Positions 12,901 to 24,826 of a stretch of DNA of 64,000 bases are shown here, piece after piece (within the stretch, counting starts at the first letter, position 1; each line of letters starts with the position of its first letter). The stretch comes from Ditylenchus dipsaci (lineage: Eukaryota; Nematoda; Chromadorea; Rhabditida; Anguinidae): positions 372,001-436,000 of the forward strand of contig SADC01000904.1 of NCBI GenBank assembly GCA_004194705.1, written 5' to 3'. The position numbers and the translations under genes were made by a program. Under the pieces are notes generated by a model that ran no database searches, was not told the origin of the DNA, and was given only the letters and a program-made list of their open reading frames with translations.

Positions 12901-15900
12901 GATCTACGCAAAACATTACAATGAGATTCTGTATGTCGGTTTTCTGGAGACTTCTTCTTCAGGTGGATTGCGACGCTCCTTCCCACTTGAGTCCAGTCGA
13001 AGAGGCGGTCCATTTATCTTGTTTTTAGCATTCGTTGCGCAGTTTGTTTAGGAGCGTGCTGCTGGGCCACAGAGATCGGCTGTCGAGTCACAGATGACAG
13101 GGAGCGGAGCTGACTTGACCATAACAGAAGGAGCTTCGGATTTGGCAATACCACGGAGCTGCAGTTCGGCTATAGATTCTTCTGTTTGCTTCGGGTCCAC
13201 TTCGGCTTGCAATTTTATCGACGGGTCACTAGCTTCGGTTTTTTCGCACTTCAATCCCTTTCGGTCAACACACCCCTTCAAGCCCAACGTTTCAGTCCCA
13301 GTCACACCCCATTCATTTGAGCGCTTTTTGGTTCAGCTTAAGAACGAGGAAAGTAAGTTTTTCGCAGACGGGTCGACATTCTTTCGGTATAAGACAAATC
13401 CTATTTGAAATTGCTTTAAGATTTCAAACAGTATTTGCCCTCTTTAACTTTTGCTTCCGGTAACTTCTCTCAGGACAAATAGACGGTACGGAGATTCGCC
13501 TTCGCAAATCTCCCTCCTTACATCAAAGTGTAAATTAAACAAGCATTTAAGAAATTGCCGCAAGAGATGAGTAGCGAATTCAAAAATGTCTATCACCAAC
13601 AGCTAGAAAAATGTATCGAAGATGGCTGAAGAAGTGTAGAGCAATCATAAGTGAGTGTTCAGTAAAGTTGAACATTTCTATAAAAAAATAGGTGATTTTG
13701 TCAAGCGTTTTTTTTTGTAGCTCAATAAACAATTTTATGCAAATCAGGTGTCATTTTGTTTCCCGGAATCTCAGCTTTCGAACAAAAAAAAAAGATTGCT
13801 AAAAAATAACGAAACTATAAAAAGTTACAGACAAAACAAAGTGTGCCGAAATTTTGGGTCATACGGTATTTTTATTATTCGGTGCATGTATTAGGTTGTG
13901 TAAAAAGTTTTGACAAAAAGTACGCGGTGAAAATTCAAAAAATATTTTTCCGAAATATGTCTTGAAACGACATTTCTAGGGGTAAAATGACACGCTGAGC
14001 ACGAATCTGTGCTCAGAAATGGCTCGAAGCTTATCAAGCGGCGATAAAAGTACCATTTAGGCACTTACTTTTGATTTACCGTTATACAGATATTTTCAAC
14101 TTTGTTTTATTGTATTCTTAACTTATTTTCAGAGCTTATCAATGACGAAAGATGAATAAAATGTAAAAAGTTAAAATGGCTCTTTTCACAGCTTTTCATA
14201 AGTCGCACGGCATTTCTGAGCACAGATTCGTGCTCAGCGTGTCATTTCACCCCTAGAAATGTTGTTTCAAGACATATTTCGGAAAAATATTTTTGAATTT
14301 TCACCGCGTACTTTTTGTCAAAACTTTTTACACAACCTAATACTATATTTCCGTTATCCATTATTTCCATTACAGTCGACTATCGATTTAAGGACACCTC
14401 AAAAGTTCTACTTTTCACTTATTTAAAATAGTGTTTAAACGACTCCTAAGTAATTTTTATATGCTTAAAACGATAAAAAAGTCATTTTCTGACATTTTTC
14501 CACACAAAAATGGTATTTTTGAAAAAAAATTTGACTTTTTGCCTTGGGGGACCAAGGCAAATTACCTTGTATTAAGGTATTTTACCCCGTTTTGGTCACT
14601 GGAGCTGGGCAAAAAGAGTCTCTTTATGCATTTTTGATCAAGAGTCTTGCTCGGAATTATGTCTAAGGTAAGTGAGTGCGCGCATCTCTAACCAACCAAG
14701 CCCCCTGCGCCCCTTCGGCCGCAGGGGGCTTGGTTGCTTGGGTTGAGATGCGCACACCCACATACCTTAGACACCAATCACTCGAAAGTGACTCTGGATG
14801 CATAAAAATGTATGCATACCAGAGTTTCTTTATGCGGTAGGCCCCAGTCAACAAAACTATGTTCAAATTCCATCTTTTTGTGGTATCCATGTACCCTTTC
14901 AGGTTGAATTGCCTTGGGGACCAAGGCAAAAAGTCGAATTTTAGTCAAAAGAAAATTTTTTCTTAAAATCCATTTTTGTGTGGAAAAATGTCAGAAAATG
15001 ACTTTTTTTTATCGTTTTAAGCATATAAAAATTACTTAGGAGTCGTTTAAACACTATTTTTGAATAAGTGAAAAGCCTGGCCCCCCTCCCCCCCCAACCC
15101 AATAAGTGCCTTTTTCGGACTATCCTAAAATCACGTTTTTAGTTTCTTTTTGATATATCTCCATTATATGACAATAACTTATATACGTACTTCATGTCAA
15201 AATGGCCGCCTGTGACTTTCTTTTCGAATGAGTGTGAGTTTTCGTATTTATGTACAGTCAAACCTCGATAATCCGCCACCCCGCTAAACGCTACCCTCGA
15301 TAAACCGCCACCCTCGATAAGCCCGATTTGGCTGGCCGTCAGAGAAACTCAACAAAGTTTACCCCCGCTAAACCGCCACCTCGATAATCCGCCACCCTCG
15401 GATCGGTCCCATGGGGTGGCGGATTATCGAGGTTTGACTGTATTCAAAATCTGAGATTTTCGATAAAAAGAAACTATTAAGTCATTTTTTCAAAAGCGGT
15501 GTTCATTATTAAACTTGCCAAACTCAGTGTGATAAGACCGTTTGTTTGGTTAACGGCATACACTATTTGACAGAGCAGGAAAAACTGCACGAGTCACGGC
15601 TTTGAAATAACTAAGTAAAGGTTCTTTAGAGTGTGAAGCGAGGTCGCAAAAATAGAAAAATTAATTGAAAAAAAAACTCTGACGGAAAACGTTTTTTCGC
15701 TGGAAATATCTAGATTCCTAACACTGAATTCGTGTTCAGCATGGTCATGTTTCTTAGTAAACTGCTCTTAAACCTTAAAGTTTACCGTCAAATTCCAAAT
15801 TCCGCTCAAGACAATAAATATTTGAAATTTTTTGTTTGGCAAGTTTGCCACCACTAAGATTCAAACCTGTAACTTTAAAAAATTGTTGGCGAACTTACCT

Positions 15901-18594
15901 TTTGGCGAATTAACTTATTGGCGAATTTACCGTTGGCAAATTTACTGTTGGCGAATTTACCTAGAGCCGTTCCTGAAAATGTCAGTTCAGGAATCAAAAA
16001 ATTAAAAACTTTTTGCCGAATTTTTTTCTTGATATAAAAAGTTATTTACGGCAAAAAAAAATACCGTATTTGCTCTAATAGTAGCCCGGGGCTACTAATT
16101 TTCAAGCACTCTCCTAGGGTGCTACTATTAGAGGGGGGGGGCTACAATTAGAGGGTGGCAAAATCGGCCTAAATAGGCCGATTTTCAGGGGGTGGGGAGT
16201 TGTCTACTATTTTTCAACCCCCTACTAGGAGGGGCTACTATTAGAGAGGGGGGGGTGCTACTATTAGAGTAAATACGGTATGCGTAGCGGCAGAAAAAAA
16301 TTGTAAGTAAGGTGGGAGAGTACTCGAAATTTTCGAGTACTCGATTCGATACTCGAAACTCAAAAAATTTCGAATAGTACTTGAAATTACTCGATTTCAA
16401 GTGGTATTTCCGGTCGAAATTTTGGGGAGGAGAAGATTGGTGCAATTCATATTGGTGCAATTTAAACTGGTGCAAAAATAGTCGGTCATATTGGGCAATA
16501 TTTGCCAAATATGACCGACTATTTTTACACCAATTTGAATTGCACCAATATGAATTGCACCAATCTTCTCCTCCCCGAAATTTTGCATAAAAATTGAATC
16601 ATTCAAAGTTAGTAAGGCATAGGAAAGCCACAAAAAAGAAAAAAAACGTGGTTCACAAGCACACTTTCGATTCGACACTCGAGACTCGAAAAATTTCGAA
16701 TATTACTCAAAATTACTCGATTTCGAGTACTCGACTCACCCACTCTAGCTTTAAGGTTTAAACAAATCTGCCTTGGTCCCTCTGTTGTTTTTAAAGGACC
16801 ATGGCTCCCCCGCCAATTCAATAATTTTCGCCTAATCATTAAACTTCTGTACGGATTTTTCAGCTTGGTTTCTATTAGGTCGTGTCAAAAGTTCGCAGCG
16901 TTTTTTTCAGAAGCCATTTTATGGCATTGCGTTTTTACAATGGATTTTTCGTCAATTTTTTACAAGCTCACCACTCATTTTGTAGCCAAGATTTTCAGCT
17001 ACAAAATGAGTGGTAAGCTTTTGAAAAATTTATGAAAAATTTATTGTAAAAATATGGCTTTCGAAAAAAACGCTGCGAACTTTTGACATGACTTAATAAT
17101 GAAACAAGGCCTAAAAAATTGATTTTAGGCATAGTTGTGTTAGAAACCAAGGTAAAAAGTCCGTACAGAAGTTTAATCATTAGGAAATTTGTTTGAATTG
17201 GCGAGGGACAACCGTTATTGAAGACGGCAATGGCCCTTTAAGACATTTCACAAATTTGTTGCTTCTAACATATGTTTGAAACGACCGGATGCCTTTTTTC
17301 TAGTTTAGCAGCAAAAGTGTGTAAGGCCGAGTGCCGTAGATCTGGCTTACAGAAGTTTTGACATTTTTAGAAATTCTCTGTAAAACCGGAAGGCTCAAAA
17401 TTTTTTTGGATCTGCAATTTTTAAAATTATTGACATTTTAAGTGTTTAAAGTGTTTTACTGTTTGAGTAGTTTTTTTAGTGTTTGAAAGACTACTTGCGG
17501 ACCTTGCCTAAAGCCTAATTCTAACCGTAAGTAGTCTATCAAATACTACTCCCACTTGAAGTAATATTTGCAATACTACTTAACAGGGTGACCAGCCGAA
17601 GAAGTACCTCTTAAAATCATTGAATTTTTTTTATCAATACAGTCTAACCTCGATATAGTAATCCCCAACCCCCACCCTCCAAATTCATTCCCGCCTAGGT
17701 CCGACCCTTTTTGAAACTTAATTTTTCAAGTATTTTATCAATTCTGTTGTGACAGTCTGGTCCCACAAGTTGCGAAAATTCCGATCTTGCCGGTTGTATT
17801 TAAAAAAGAAAACAAATTTTGGATAAAAAAGGGAAAACTCGACACACAAAACAAGTGTATCGAGTTTTTACTATTTTCTAACTAAAATTTCTTTATCTTT
17901 TTTAAAGATGATCAGCAAAATAAAAATCCTTAGGATATTTGTAACCAGACTGTCAAAACAGGATTGATAAAAGACGCTAAACGAGAACGAAATTTTGGTG
18001 TTGTCACAATATCGAGGTTTGACTGTAGTACAAAGTCATCCAGGTCAGCCATGCAGCTTCAGCACACAAATAATTAAAAATGGGCTTAAAAAGAATTGAA
18101 AATATTAACAATTACACTTACGTTTTGTAGGAGCTCTCGACCACCGCCACAAACACTACTATAGTCCCGAAAATATTGGGACAGGCACCTGAATACAAAC
18201 ACAAAAGACTTGAATAGTTTTTTTCTAACAACAAATTTACCCATGTTGACTCTAGGAGGATAGATGGTCTTCTTTTTGATGTTAGCTCCCCTCAACCTCA
18301 TAGCTTTACCATTTTCCTCATTGTTGTCCAAAAGAAGAGTGTGTTCATCATCAGGCGGGATTGCTCTAGCCTCCACCGCAGGCACTCTGGCAGCTTCTCT
18401 TCTCAAATAGAAGTCCCTTTCGTGACTACTGCCTGCTGGTGGTGGTCTCGGTGGCACCACTAGCCGTGGTGACAGATTAGCACCTAGTTGGAAAATTAGG
18501 ATCACTGCTAGCACACATAATACTACATAGATCAGCGAGCGGGGTGCACTTGTCGCACAGCAAACATGGTTATTTACGCAAGACTTTAAGCTAT
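9961..18594 (-). CDS. DUF273-family glycosyltransferase-like protein (type II membrane)
   Basis: Exons read by eye, 5' to 3' on the minus strand: 18594-18241, 18188-18122, 11921-11805, 11757-11679, 11630-11524, 11467-11338 (3' border unsure), 11022-10975, 10920-10858, 10805-10790, 10736-10716, 10663-10600, 10557-10539, 10269-10204, 10157-10128, 10077-9961; stop at 9961. Exon 1 encodes a hydrophobic anchor ([15 protein letters not shown]) and a proline-rich stem; the rest shows the conserved blocks of the nematode-rich DUF273 family: [11 protein letters not shown] (a DxD-like motif), [42 protein letters not shown] and [10 protein letters not shown], ending in [12 protein letters not shown]. 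By family and topology it is probably a Golgi luminal glycosyltransferase; substrate unknown. A first exon upstream of 18594 is missing or unrecognised. The 6.2-kb intron (11922-18121) is filled with transposons. One apparent one-base deletion lies at about 11880-11884. Confidence 0.85.
12395..13865. mobile_element. Long-arm palindrome carrying a mariner-type transposase remnant
   Basis: 12395-12680 and 13580-13865 are near-exact inverted copies, with shared words AGATTCGGGGAACAAAATGA, TCAAGCGTTTTTTTT and GCCATCTTCGATACATTTTT. The 0.9-kb core contains a plus-strand transposase fragment near 12685-12840. It also has an open frame on the minus strand (13048-13305, residues such as [19 protein letters not shown]) whose composition looks coding but which I cannot assign. 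Confidence 0.8.
12680..12840 (+). pseudogene. Tc1/mariner-type (DDE) transposase remnant
   Basis: One frame reads [16 protein letters not shown] followed by a stop; a second frame downstream reads [15 protein letters not shown]. The block M/Q-Q-D-G-A-P-P-H is the second catalytic aspartate region of Tc1/mariner-superfamily transposases, and [10 protein letters not shown] fits the segment usually found 25-45 residues before it. Frame changes and stops show that the gene is dead; only about 50 residues are left. Confidence 0.75.
13893..14342. mobile_element. Mariner-like MITE with TA target duplication
   Basis: The ends are TTAGGTTGTGTAAAAAGTTT and its inverted copy, flanked by TA on both sides. 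Arms of about 130 bp match nearly perfectly and include CGCTGAGCACGAATCTGTGC. The terminal word is the one expected of mariner elements (TTAGGTYGTGTCAAAAGT), as also seen at 16875 and 55882. Confidence 0.85.
14422..15068. mobile_element. Foldback element with CCTTGGGGGACCAAGG word and GC-rich core hairpin, copy 1
   Basis: The arms begin GTGTTTAAACGACTCCTAAG and are inverted copies (14427-14560 against 14905-15060). The core at 14659-14770 is an inverted repeat GTCTAAGGTAAGTG...CATACCTTAGAC around the GC-rich stem AGCCCCCTGCGCC. A second full copy is at 35855-36515; core copies recur at 26300, 54234, 54868 and 57714. Confidence 0.85.
15254..15441. mobile_element. Pogo-like MITE with TCGATAATCCGCCACC words
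   Basis: Starts TACAGTCAAACCTCGATAAT and ends with the inverted copy TATCGAGGTTTGACTGTA. The inside repeats CCGCCACCTCGATAA-like words. TACAGTCRAMCYTCGATA ends are typical of pogo/Tigger/jerky-type elements of the Tc1/mariner superfamily. Confidence 0.8.
16063..16278. mobile_element. ACCGTATTTRCTCTAATAG-family MITE, copy 1
   Basis: Ends ACCGTATTTGCTCTAATAGT and the inverted TATTAGAGTAAATACGGTA; TAGTAGCCCC and GGGGGCTAC words repeat inward. Relatives: 38413-38668, 48785-49013, 55423-55645, 60077-60326, 60788-61020 and single ends near 42700 and 63030. Superfamily not assigned. Confidence 0.8.
16312..16745. mobile_element. Palindrome with TTGGTGCAATTCATA words
   Basis: Outer arms are built of GAGTACTCGAAAT and TACTCGATTTCGAG words (16315-16400 and 16670-16740). 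The inner arms (16425-16495 against 16505-16580) are near-perfect inverted copies built of ATTGGTGCAATTCATA words. Confidence 0.85.
16790..17235. mobile_element. AAAGGGCCATTG-family element with a mariner MITE inserted (16875-17097)
   Basis: The outer element starts TTTTAAAGGACCATGGCTCC and ends with the inverted GGCAATGGCCCTTTAAG; inward words AATCATTAAACTTCTGTACGG match on both sides. It is split by a 223-bp mariner-like palindrome (TTAGGTCGTGTCAAAAGTTC to its inverted copy) with TA at each side, which gives the order of insertion. Confidence 0.8.
17638..18027. mobile_element. Pogo-like MITE
   Basis: Begins TACAGTCTAACCTCGATATA and ends ATATCGAGGTTTGACTGTA. It lies in the large intron of the DUF273 gene about 95 bp from the second exon. 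The inner sequence has a second inverted pair (AAGTTTCAAAAAGG-like ends are weak). Confidence 0.75.
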
Positions 18595-18599
18595 CTAGA

Positions 18600-19920
18600 G
18601 AGAGATAAATTTGTTAGTGAATATATTTAATGAGTGGTTCACGGTCAAATCAATAATTTAGAGCCCTTTTTTATCTCTACACAAAATTATCGACAAAATC
18701 TTTGTTCTTTTTTAGAATAGACTGGTAAAATTCTAACTCTTGCGATTTTCTGGACTAGACTAAAAGATCGATTTTGGCAAAGGACTCTAAAAAATTGGGG
18801 TAAAGAGTTACAGTTAAAGCTGGAGGTTGAATTTGAGGGTTCGTAGACGTTTGGCTGTTTTTGAGACAATTTTAGAATTCGTGTTTTTCCAAAATTTTTT
18901 GCTGTTTGAGAAATCTTTAATCCGTCCTAAGTAAATATAAATAAAAGGGTAAAGTCAAAAAATTACAGTAAAAAACCGAAAAACAGGCGCTTATGTGAAA
19001 AAAAACGTCCTGAAACCGTCTAACGCACCTATGCCAAATTTAAGGGTAATAGACTCCATTGTATTTTTTTTATAGAATTTCACTAAATTATGATTATCCA
19101 GGGTCCCGATCTGTACTTATTTATAAGTTTTGTACTTATTTTAGGACCCCAAATTTTACAATTTTTTAGAATTTTAAGTCAAAGTCTTATTTTTTGGCCC
19201 CAAAAGAGCAGTAAGCACTGATCAAATAGAATATTTTTTTGCCAAAATACCCTGATTTCGGGAGAATGTACTTATATTATGTTATGTAGTGTTCTAAATC
19301 GGTAATATTATGTACTAAATCGGGAGTTGACTGTATGATTATGCGACCATAAATTTATCAAAAGAATATGTAAAATTACAAACTATATTTTTTAAATAGC
19401 AACCAACCTGTAATTTTCTAAGCTCCATCTACTACTTGCAGCCTAGCAATAGCTACTCCTAGCAAAAAATGTCTAGCAAAACATTAGCTAAGAAAAATTT
19501 CTTGTGGAGCAATTATTCAGTTAGAAGCGCCAATCGGCTCACTTTGTTTCGGACCAGACCGAGTGTGGAATATAAATAAGGAGTAATGGAAGCCTTATTC
19601 TCCAGTCTGGGAATAATAAAAAGTTAAAGCTATTTTGTCTAAAGCCACTTTTTCTAATACAATCGCATAAAAAATAAATAAGGAGTGCTTAGCAACTGCT
19701 ACTTATTGTTTGCTTACACACACGTGTCTTTTTTAGCGCACTTACTTGCTGGCCACTTTTTGAATTTTTTAGAAATATTTTTGGAGTCTAAAATTAAGAA
19801 GCGATGTACTCGGTGTGATATTGGTGGCACTTACAAGGGACCCTGCCGGGGTGTCATATTGAGGACCCTTATTTCATATTCTTTATGCCACAAAAAGTTG
19901 TAGAATGACTAAATCAAAGT
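18600..19920. other. Intergenic or first-intron DNA, DUF273 5' side
   Basis: A 60-codon minus-strand frame at 18687-18869 starts MSQKQPNVYEPSNSTSS and could be the missing first exon of the DUF273 gene, but no donor in the right phase was found. 19075-19337 has pogo-like words (CCCGATCTGTACTTATTT, end GGGAGTTGACTGTA). Beyond that to 19920 nothing is supportable. Confidence 0.35.
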
Positions 19921-19924
19921 TATA

Positions 19925-20350
19925 AAATGACCATGATACGGTGGGTATCATGGTCATTTTGTTGATAATGCTTATTCAATGTATTTTGTTCAGAAAATTA
20001 TCATTTTCGATTTGTGTGCATACAGTACTCGAAATGACCGCTAGAATCTGGCAAAGATTTTAGAATGAAAACTCAATAGGTTATATGAAAATATTTCAAG
20101 ACCAGCAAAACCAAGTCACATAGCAACGTTTTACGTGACATTATCTCTGTAAAACTCTGCTACTTGACCTGATTTTGCTCATTTCTGAATTTTTTAAATA
20201 TAAACTAAAAGGTTTTTTACCACCAAAATGTTTGCTAGATCCTAGCGGCATTTTGAGTACTAAATGCACACAACTCGAAAATAAAAGTGCTGTGAACAAA
20301 ACCATTGAACACAAATTCTCAACAAAAACCATGATACCCGTATAATGGTC
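19925..20350. repeat. Inverted repeat with CCATGATAC words
   Basis: AAAATGACCATGATACGGTG (19926) and the inverted ACCATGATACCCGTATAATGG (20328) mark the ends; inner words such as AATGCTTATTCAATG pair weakly. Probably a decayed fold-back element. Confidence 0.55.
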
Positions 20351-20699
20351 ATTTCATAAGACACAAAACATAAGCAGAAACACATAAATTTACAGAAATT
20401 GCATTTGTATTATTTTTATTATCGCAACAACCAAAAGTCAGTTTTTAAAACAAAAACAATAAATGGTCTTTTCCACACAAAAATGTCGGCGATAACAAGC
20501 AGACCCTCAAAAATGGTTATTCAACCACCCGAAAAAAATGTTTGCACGGCGAGGGTGACTTTACATGAATATAGTTCAATTGAGTCACATTGCCATTGCT
20601 CTTACTATCAAATGAACAATTAAGAGGGTTTGGCTAAAATTTGGCAAATTTAGGCTAGTTATATTGACAAAACGAACAAACAAAAAGAATAGTGGGTAG

Positions 20700-21630
20700 T
20701 ATGCAAAGTGGTCATTCCCTTAATCATTCCCCAAAAATTAAAAATTTGTCCTTTTTTGAGTGAGAAGGTTTACTCTCCCTTGCTCGGCGATGATCTTAAC
20801 AGCAGGGTGAGCCAATGTTCCTCGATTTCGAATTGTTCATATCTTTTTTTTGTTTTCCAATTATGTTTTCGCCAAACGTCTTAGAACCAAACGCGCTCCT
20901 GATTTATCCTTCGTGTGAAATCACTACTTTTTTCACTTTCTTGCCTTGGTCCACCTGACCTATAATTGTGAAAAAATGCTAAATTTAGGATCTATCAATA
21001 ACAAAGACCAAGAAAAAAGTAAAAGAATGCGATTGAGCTCAAATGGAGTTGATTCTAAGACGTTTGTCAAAAACAGAATTTCGAAAAACGCACTCTACAA
21101 AAAGATATGAATGTTTCAAAGTCGAAAATTTCTGGGGCCACACTGTAGTAAACATCTAAGGAAGAAACTTTACACAACAGAATAAGGTTATATTGATAAA
21201 GTTATATCGGGTTGCTGGAATCCGAGCCGAGATTCAACTCAAAGAAGTTCACATACAACAAGCCGATATATATTCAAAACACCGAAAAATAGGCAGTAGG
21301 TGATTTTACTCAGATTTCATGGTGCAGTTGGTGAAGTGAGAACTAAAATGCGAAGATTCGCACTTTTGAGACATTTTGTATAGCAGAAGCAAAAATTGTC
21401 GGCTTCTAGAAAAATTAGATATATTTTCTAAAATTTAGAAACCATTTCAGGTCGGAAACTCGTTTTTCTAGTCAAATTTAACGAGTTTATTAATTTCTCA
21501 CAAAAATTTTCAAAAATCACCTACCGCCCATTTTTGATCAATTTGAAAGACCATGACGCGGTCAACTCTCGATTTAATTCCCTTTTCCAGTTCCAGAAGT
21601 TGCACTAAATCGAGAGCTGACTGTGTACAA
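20700..21630. repeat. Cluster of decayed inverted repeats
   Basis: 20820-20900 pairs with 21050-21125 (AAACGTCTTAGAAYCAA against its complement, ATTGTTCATATCTTTTT against AAAAAGATATGAATG). 21283-21320 pairs with 21510-21545 (GGCAGTAGGTGATTTT against AAAATCACCTACCGCC). 21555-21627 has pogo-like CAACTCTCGATTTAATTCCC and CTAAATCGAGAGCTGACTGT ends. No coding sequence recognised. Confidence 0.6.
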
Positions 21631-22214
21631 AAAACCTAACCGACACACGTATTATTTCAGGAGAAAAAAAAGCAAAAAAAGGAATTGACCTAGAGAAAAA
21701 GGTAGCTTCTTTTTCCAAAGTGTTTATTCTTGTTGAACAATTTAGTGGAAATAGTGGTAAAGAAGAAGATACACACAGAAAGGTATTACTAGAAACTATC
21801 TTGCAGCAGTAGCACCTTGAGGTCGTCGTCATCCTCTCACCACCAAACTGTGGGTGTTTACCCATCTGATTGGCTCTTTATTTTACTTTTTTCGTTTTTT
21901 TCCAATTCCCTGGTTGGGGATTCAATTCAATTTATTTGTCTCTCTTGATTGTATTTTTTGTTTTTTCTTCTCTCCTTTTAGTTATTTGGAAGTGGAAACG
22001 GAATTGGGTGGAGGAGGATGAGCATGGATAAGGTTGGTTTCGAAGCGGGCAAACAGAGATTAATTGTTTGGCAAAAAGGTGAAGGATAAATTTATTGATG
22101 TTATTGCGATGAAAAATTAGGTGATTGACAATAAAAAGGTGGGCATTTTTAGGTTAGAATGTTTTTTTTGTGAGCAAGTTGGTTGGACCTGTCAGTAATA
22201 AAAACCAGAGTCGG

Positions 22215-22300
22215 GGTAAAGTTGTTAGCTCAGTGAAAGCCGGTGAAAGTTAGTTGTGGGTTCGAATTCCACTCGGACACTGTTTCTCTCCGACTTTTAT
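22215..22300 (+). repeat. tRNA-like segment (A- and B-box), probably a repeat head
   Basis: TTAGCTCAGTG (22231) fits a pol III A-box and GTGGGTTCGAATTCCAC (22257-22273) makes a five-pair T-arm around the loop TTCGAAT. The expected acceptor stem does not pair, so I call it a tRNA-derived repeat or pseudogene, not a tRNA gene. No isotype is assigned. Confidence 0.5.
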
Positions 22301-22492
22301 TTTTTGATGCAAGTAATCTTTGTAATTAATGCCCCACTTAGTGATTTATTATACTTTCGGGCCTAACTTTTCTTATTGAGGTTTTTATAACGTTTATGAC
22401 GTTATACGAAAATTTATAACGTAATAACATAAAAAAGAAACTTTTTTACTTTTCCTGCTACATTAAATATTGGCATAAAAACATGCTTAAAA

Positions 22493-23545
22493 TGGCCAGC
22501 GACAGCTTGCGACAATTCAAATTGCGACAATTTCAAGTTGCGACAATTGAGATTGCGGCAATAATAAGGTCTACGTTCTGAAAAATTCTGTCATTTAAAT
22601 AAGCTCCTGAATTGCGACTGACCATGAATATGACTGTATGGTTATCTTCTGCAAGCTTACGAGTTTCGCTGACTTAAAAACACTAGATAGTATCCGAAAA
22701 CCTGGACAGTATTTTTTGCATCCATAGGGGTTCAAACCATCATACTCGGTTTTTAGAAAATTAGCGGGAATTTATTTTATTCAGTTCAACCAAACCAAGT
22801 GGTCGTCCACCTGGAGCAAATTTTTTTTTACTTTTTTGGGTTCCGAAACCTGTTTTCTGGACTGATTCAGGCATGCTGAAGATGGTTTGATAATGGTAAA
22901 ACGCCGTTTTCTCGGGTATTTCTCGAGTTTTGGTAAAATCAATAGTATGCCAATACTCGAAAATACCATACAAAATCTTATTTCACTATTATCAAACCGT
23001 CTCCAGCATGTCCGAATTAGTCCAGAAAACAGGCTTTGGAACCCGAAAAAGTAAAAAAAGTTTTGCTTCAAGTGGACGACCACTTTGTTTGGCTCGTTCA
23101 AACTGAAAAATTTTCCACTAAAAGTGAGAGTGAAAGTAAGACTGAGACTCTCAGTCTGAGAGGCAATTTTTCCTTTTGGGTACACACTGACAGTGCGAGT
23201 CAGAATGAGAGTGAGAGTGAAAAGAGAATAAGGAAATAAATCTAACATACTCTCTTGATCAGACAGCAGTCCACGATTTCCTGTTCGATATAAGTTTAGT
23301 TAATGTTTTTCGGTGCCGAGTTTTCTGAGTGCCGAGTTTTCGGTGCCGAGTTTTCCCTACTCCGTAAAAAAACCTTTAGAAATAATTGAAACACGTGGAA
23401 CAGGAGCTTTTTTGGATAAGAAAATTTTTAAGAACCTAGACCTTATTATTGTCGCAATTTGATTTGTCGCAATTTGAATTTGTCGCAATTTGATTTGTCG
23501 CAATTTGAATTTGTCGCAAGTTGTCGCTGGTCCTTAAGATTAATT
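22493..23545. mobile_element. Palindrome with TTGCGACAATT word arrays
   Basis: Left end 22495-22585 repeats TTGCGACAATTCAAA words after CCAGCGACAG; right end 23440-23545 is the inverted array ending TTGTCGCAAGTTGTCGCTGG. The words AATAATAAGGTCTA/TAGACCTTATTATT continue the arms inward. The core holds an AAGTGGTCGTCC fold-back (22790-23095). Confidence 0.85.
22790..23095. repeat. Fold-back element, AAGTGGTCGTCC family, copy 2
   Basis: Inverted arms start AAGTGGTCGTCCACCTGG and end AAGTGGACGACCACTTTG; both continue with an A/T-run, a GGTTCCGAAACCTGTTTTC word and GCATGCTGAAGATGG. It lies within the GCGACAATT palindrome. Confidence 0.85.
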
Positions 23546-24826
23546 TTTTATGTCGAAAAAAAGTGAAAAAGCAGTTTAAAGATCATGAATCACTGCCGGA
23601 CAGAGAATAGATTTGATTGATCCACACCTATAATTATTTCTGGATTTTCTCATGGGCGAACGATCTTGAAATTGCTTTTAAACTATTTTTCAACATAAAT
23701 ATATTTTCGAAGCATTGCATAATAGAAAACGACAAAAAAGAAAAGTAAATAAAAACACGCCCGTTTTTTTCGGAATCACACAGGCCTGAGAAATATATGC
23801 TTGAAGTCCAAAAAAAAGACTCAAACTTAGAAAAGGGGGGGGGGGTTGGAAATGCACATCCGTGTTTTAACTGAATAAGGATTAAAAGGATAGAGCAACG
23901 AATTAATTTTAAAAAATTAATATAAGTTTTGATAATTGTGTAACCACTCGTTTTAGAATATGATTTTTAAAGAAAAGAGCGAAGCAAACGAGTGGAGAAA
24001 ATCAATATATATTTTGTGGAAAATGATTAATAATTGTTCAAATAAAGGCTTGCAAATGATAAAAGAGCAGTAACCTCACAATTAGAACAAATTTATAAGC
24101 CAACAAGTAAGTTTGGTTTAAAAGATCAAAATTCAGATCAATAAAGCAAGGCAGGAGCAACAATAAGATCAATAACAGTTTTGTTACAAAGTTAGGCGAG
24201 CAGAACAAAGCAGCAAAAAATCATTCCCATAAAAGAAGCCAAGGTGAATGAATATATTTGACTGTTGGTTACAAAGACGAAAAAAGAGTATAAAGATAAA
24301 GAATATGTATATGCAAATGTTACATAAAATTTTTGTTGGTAAAAATGAAAAAAAAAGCTTCGCCCTGTTACAGTTCAAAGAATTAAGGCATGGTCAAGAC
24401 TGATACGTAATCTCTATATAGTATTTGGGACGGGGGACGTTTGTCTGTCGCCAATTCAAGTGTTCCTGTTTAGCACTCAACAACTTTTATCTGGGCAATA
24501 ATTTAATGGGCCAGTTTGGTCTCATTGGAAAGCCCTTTCAACGGCGGAGGACCTTTTGATTTTAGTGCTGCAATGCACAAACAGCAAGTTTGGTAAAACA
24601 GCAACAAAAGTTCCAAATTTTACACAAATGGTAGCTATGATAAGAAGCTACATTTTAGGAGGTAATTTAGTGAGATGTTATGCACAAATAGTGGGCCTAA
24701 AAACTCCGAAAAATCCAATTTTTAGAAGTTGTCGAAATTTCGAGATTTTAACCATCGTAAAGGCTTTTTGACCTCATTTTGATAATGTAAGTTTATATTT
24801 TTATTCCTAAGTATGACCATTCCAAC
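23546..24826. other. Gap without recognised gene
   Basis: AT-rich DNA with a short direct repeat GTGCCGAGTTTTC just before it (23310-23352, three copies) and a G9 run at 23837. Open frames at 24184-24378 (-) and 24556-24771 (+) have no recognisable motifs. Confidence 0.3.

Larger units (their letters stand above)
12068..15985. mobile_element. 3.9-kb element with AAATTCGCCAACGGT word arrays at its ends
   Basis: Left end 12090-12160 repeats GTAAATTCGCCAACG variants; right end 15880-15965 carries the inverted array. The similarity continues inward as TTTTTAAGGTTACAGGTT (left) against the complement of AACCTGTAACTTTAAA (right). Between them are several independent palindromes, so the element is a nest. 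It occupies most of the large intron of the DUF273 gene. Confidence 0.7.

Noticed and set aside
13094..13408. Plus-strand 104-codon open frame in the mariner-bearing palindrome
   Set aside because: No transposase or host motif is visible and the opposite strand is open too; I kept only the short catalytic-block remnant near 12685-12840.
22215..22300. Candidate functional tRNA gene
   Set aside because: A- and B-boxes are present but the acceptor stem does not pair; repeat-derived tRNA-like segment preferred.
22781..23248. A 155-codon minus-strand open frame with a hydrophobic start
   Set aside because: It lies on both arms of an AAGTGGTCGTCC fold-back, and similar frames arise at the other copies (53044-53371). 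It is repeat DNA without a recognisable domain.
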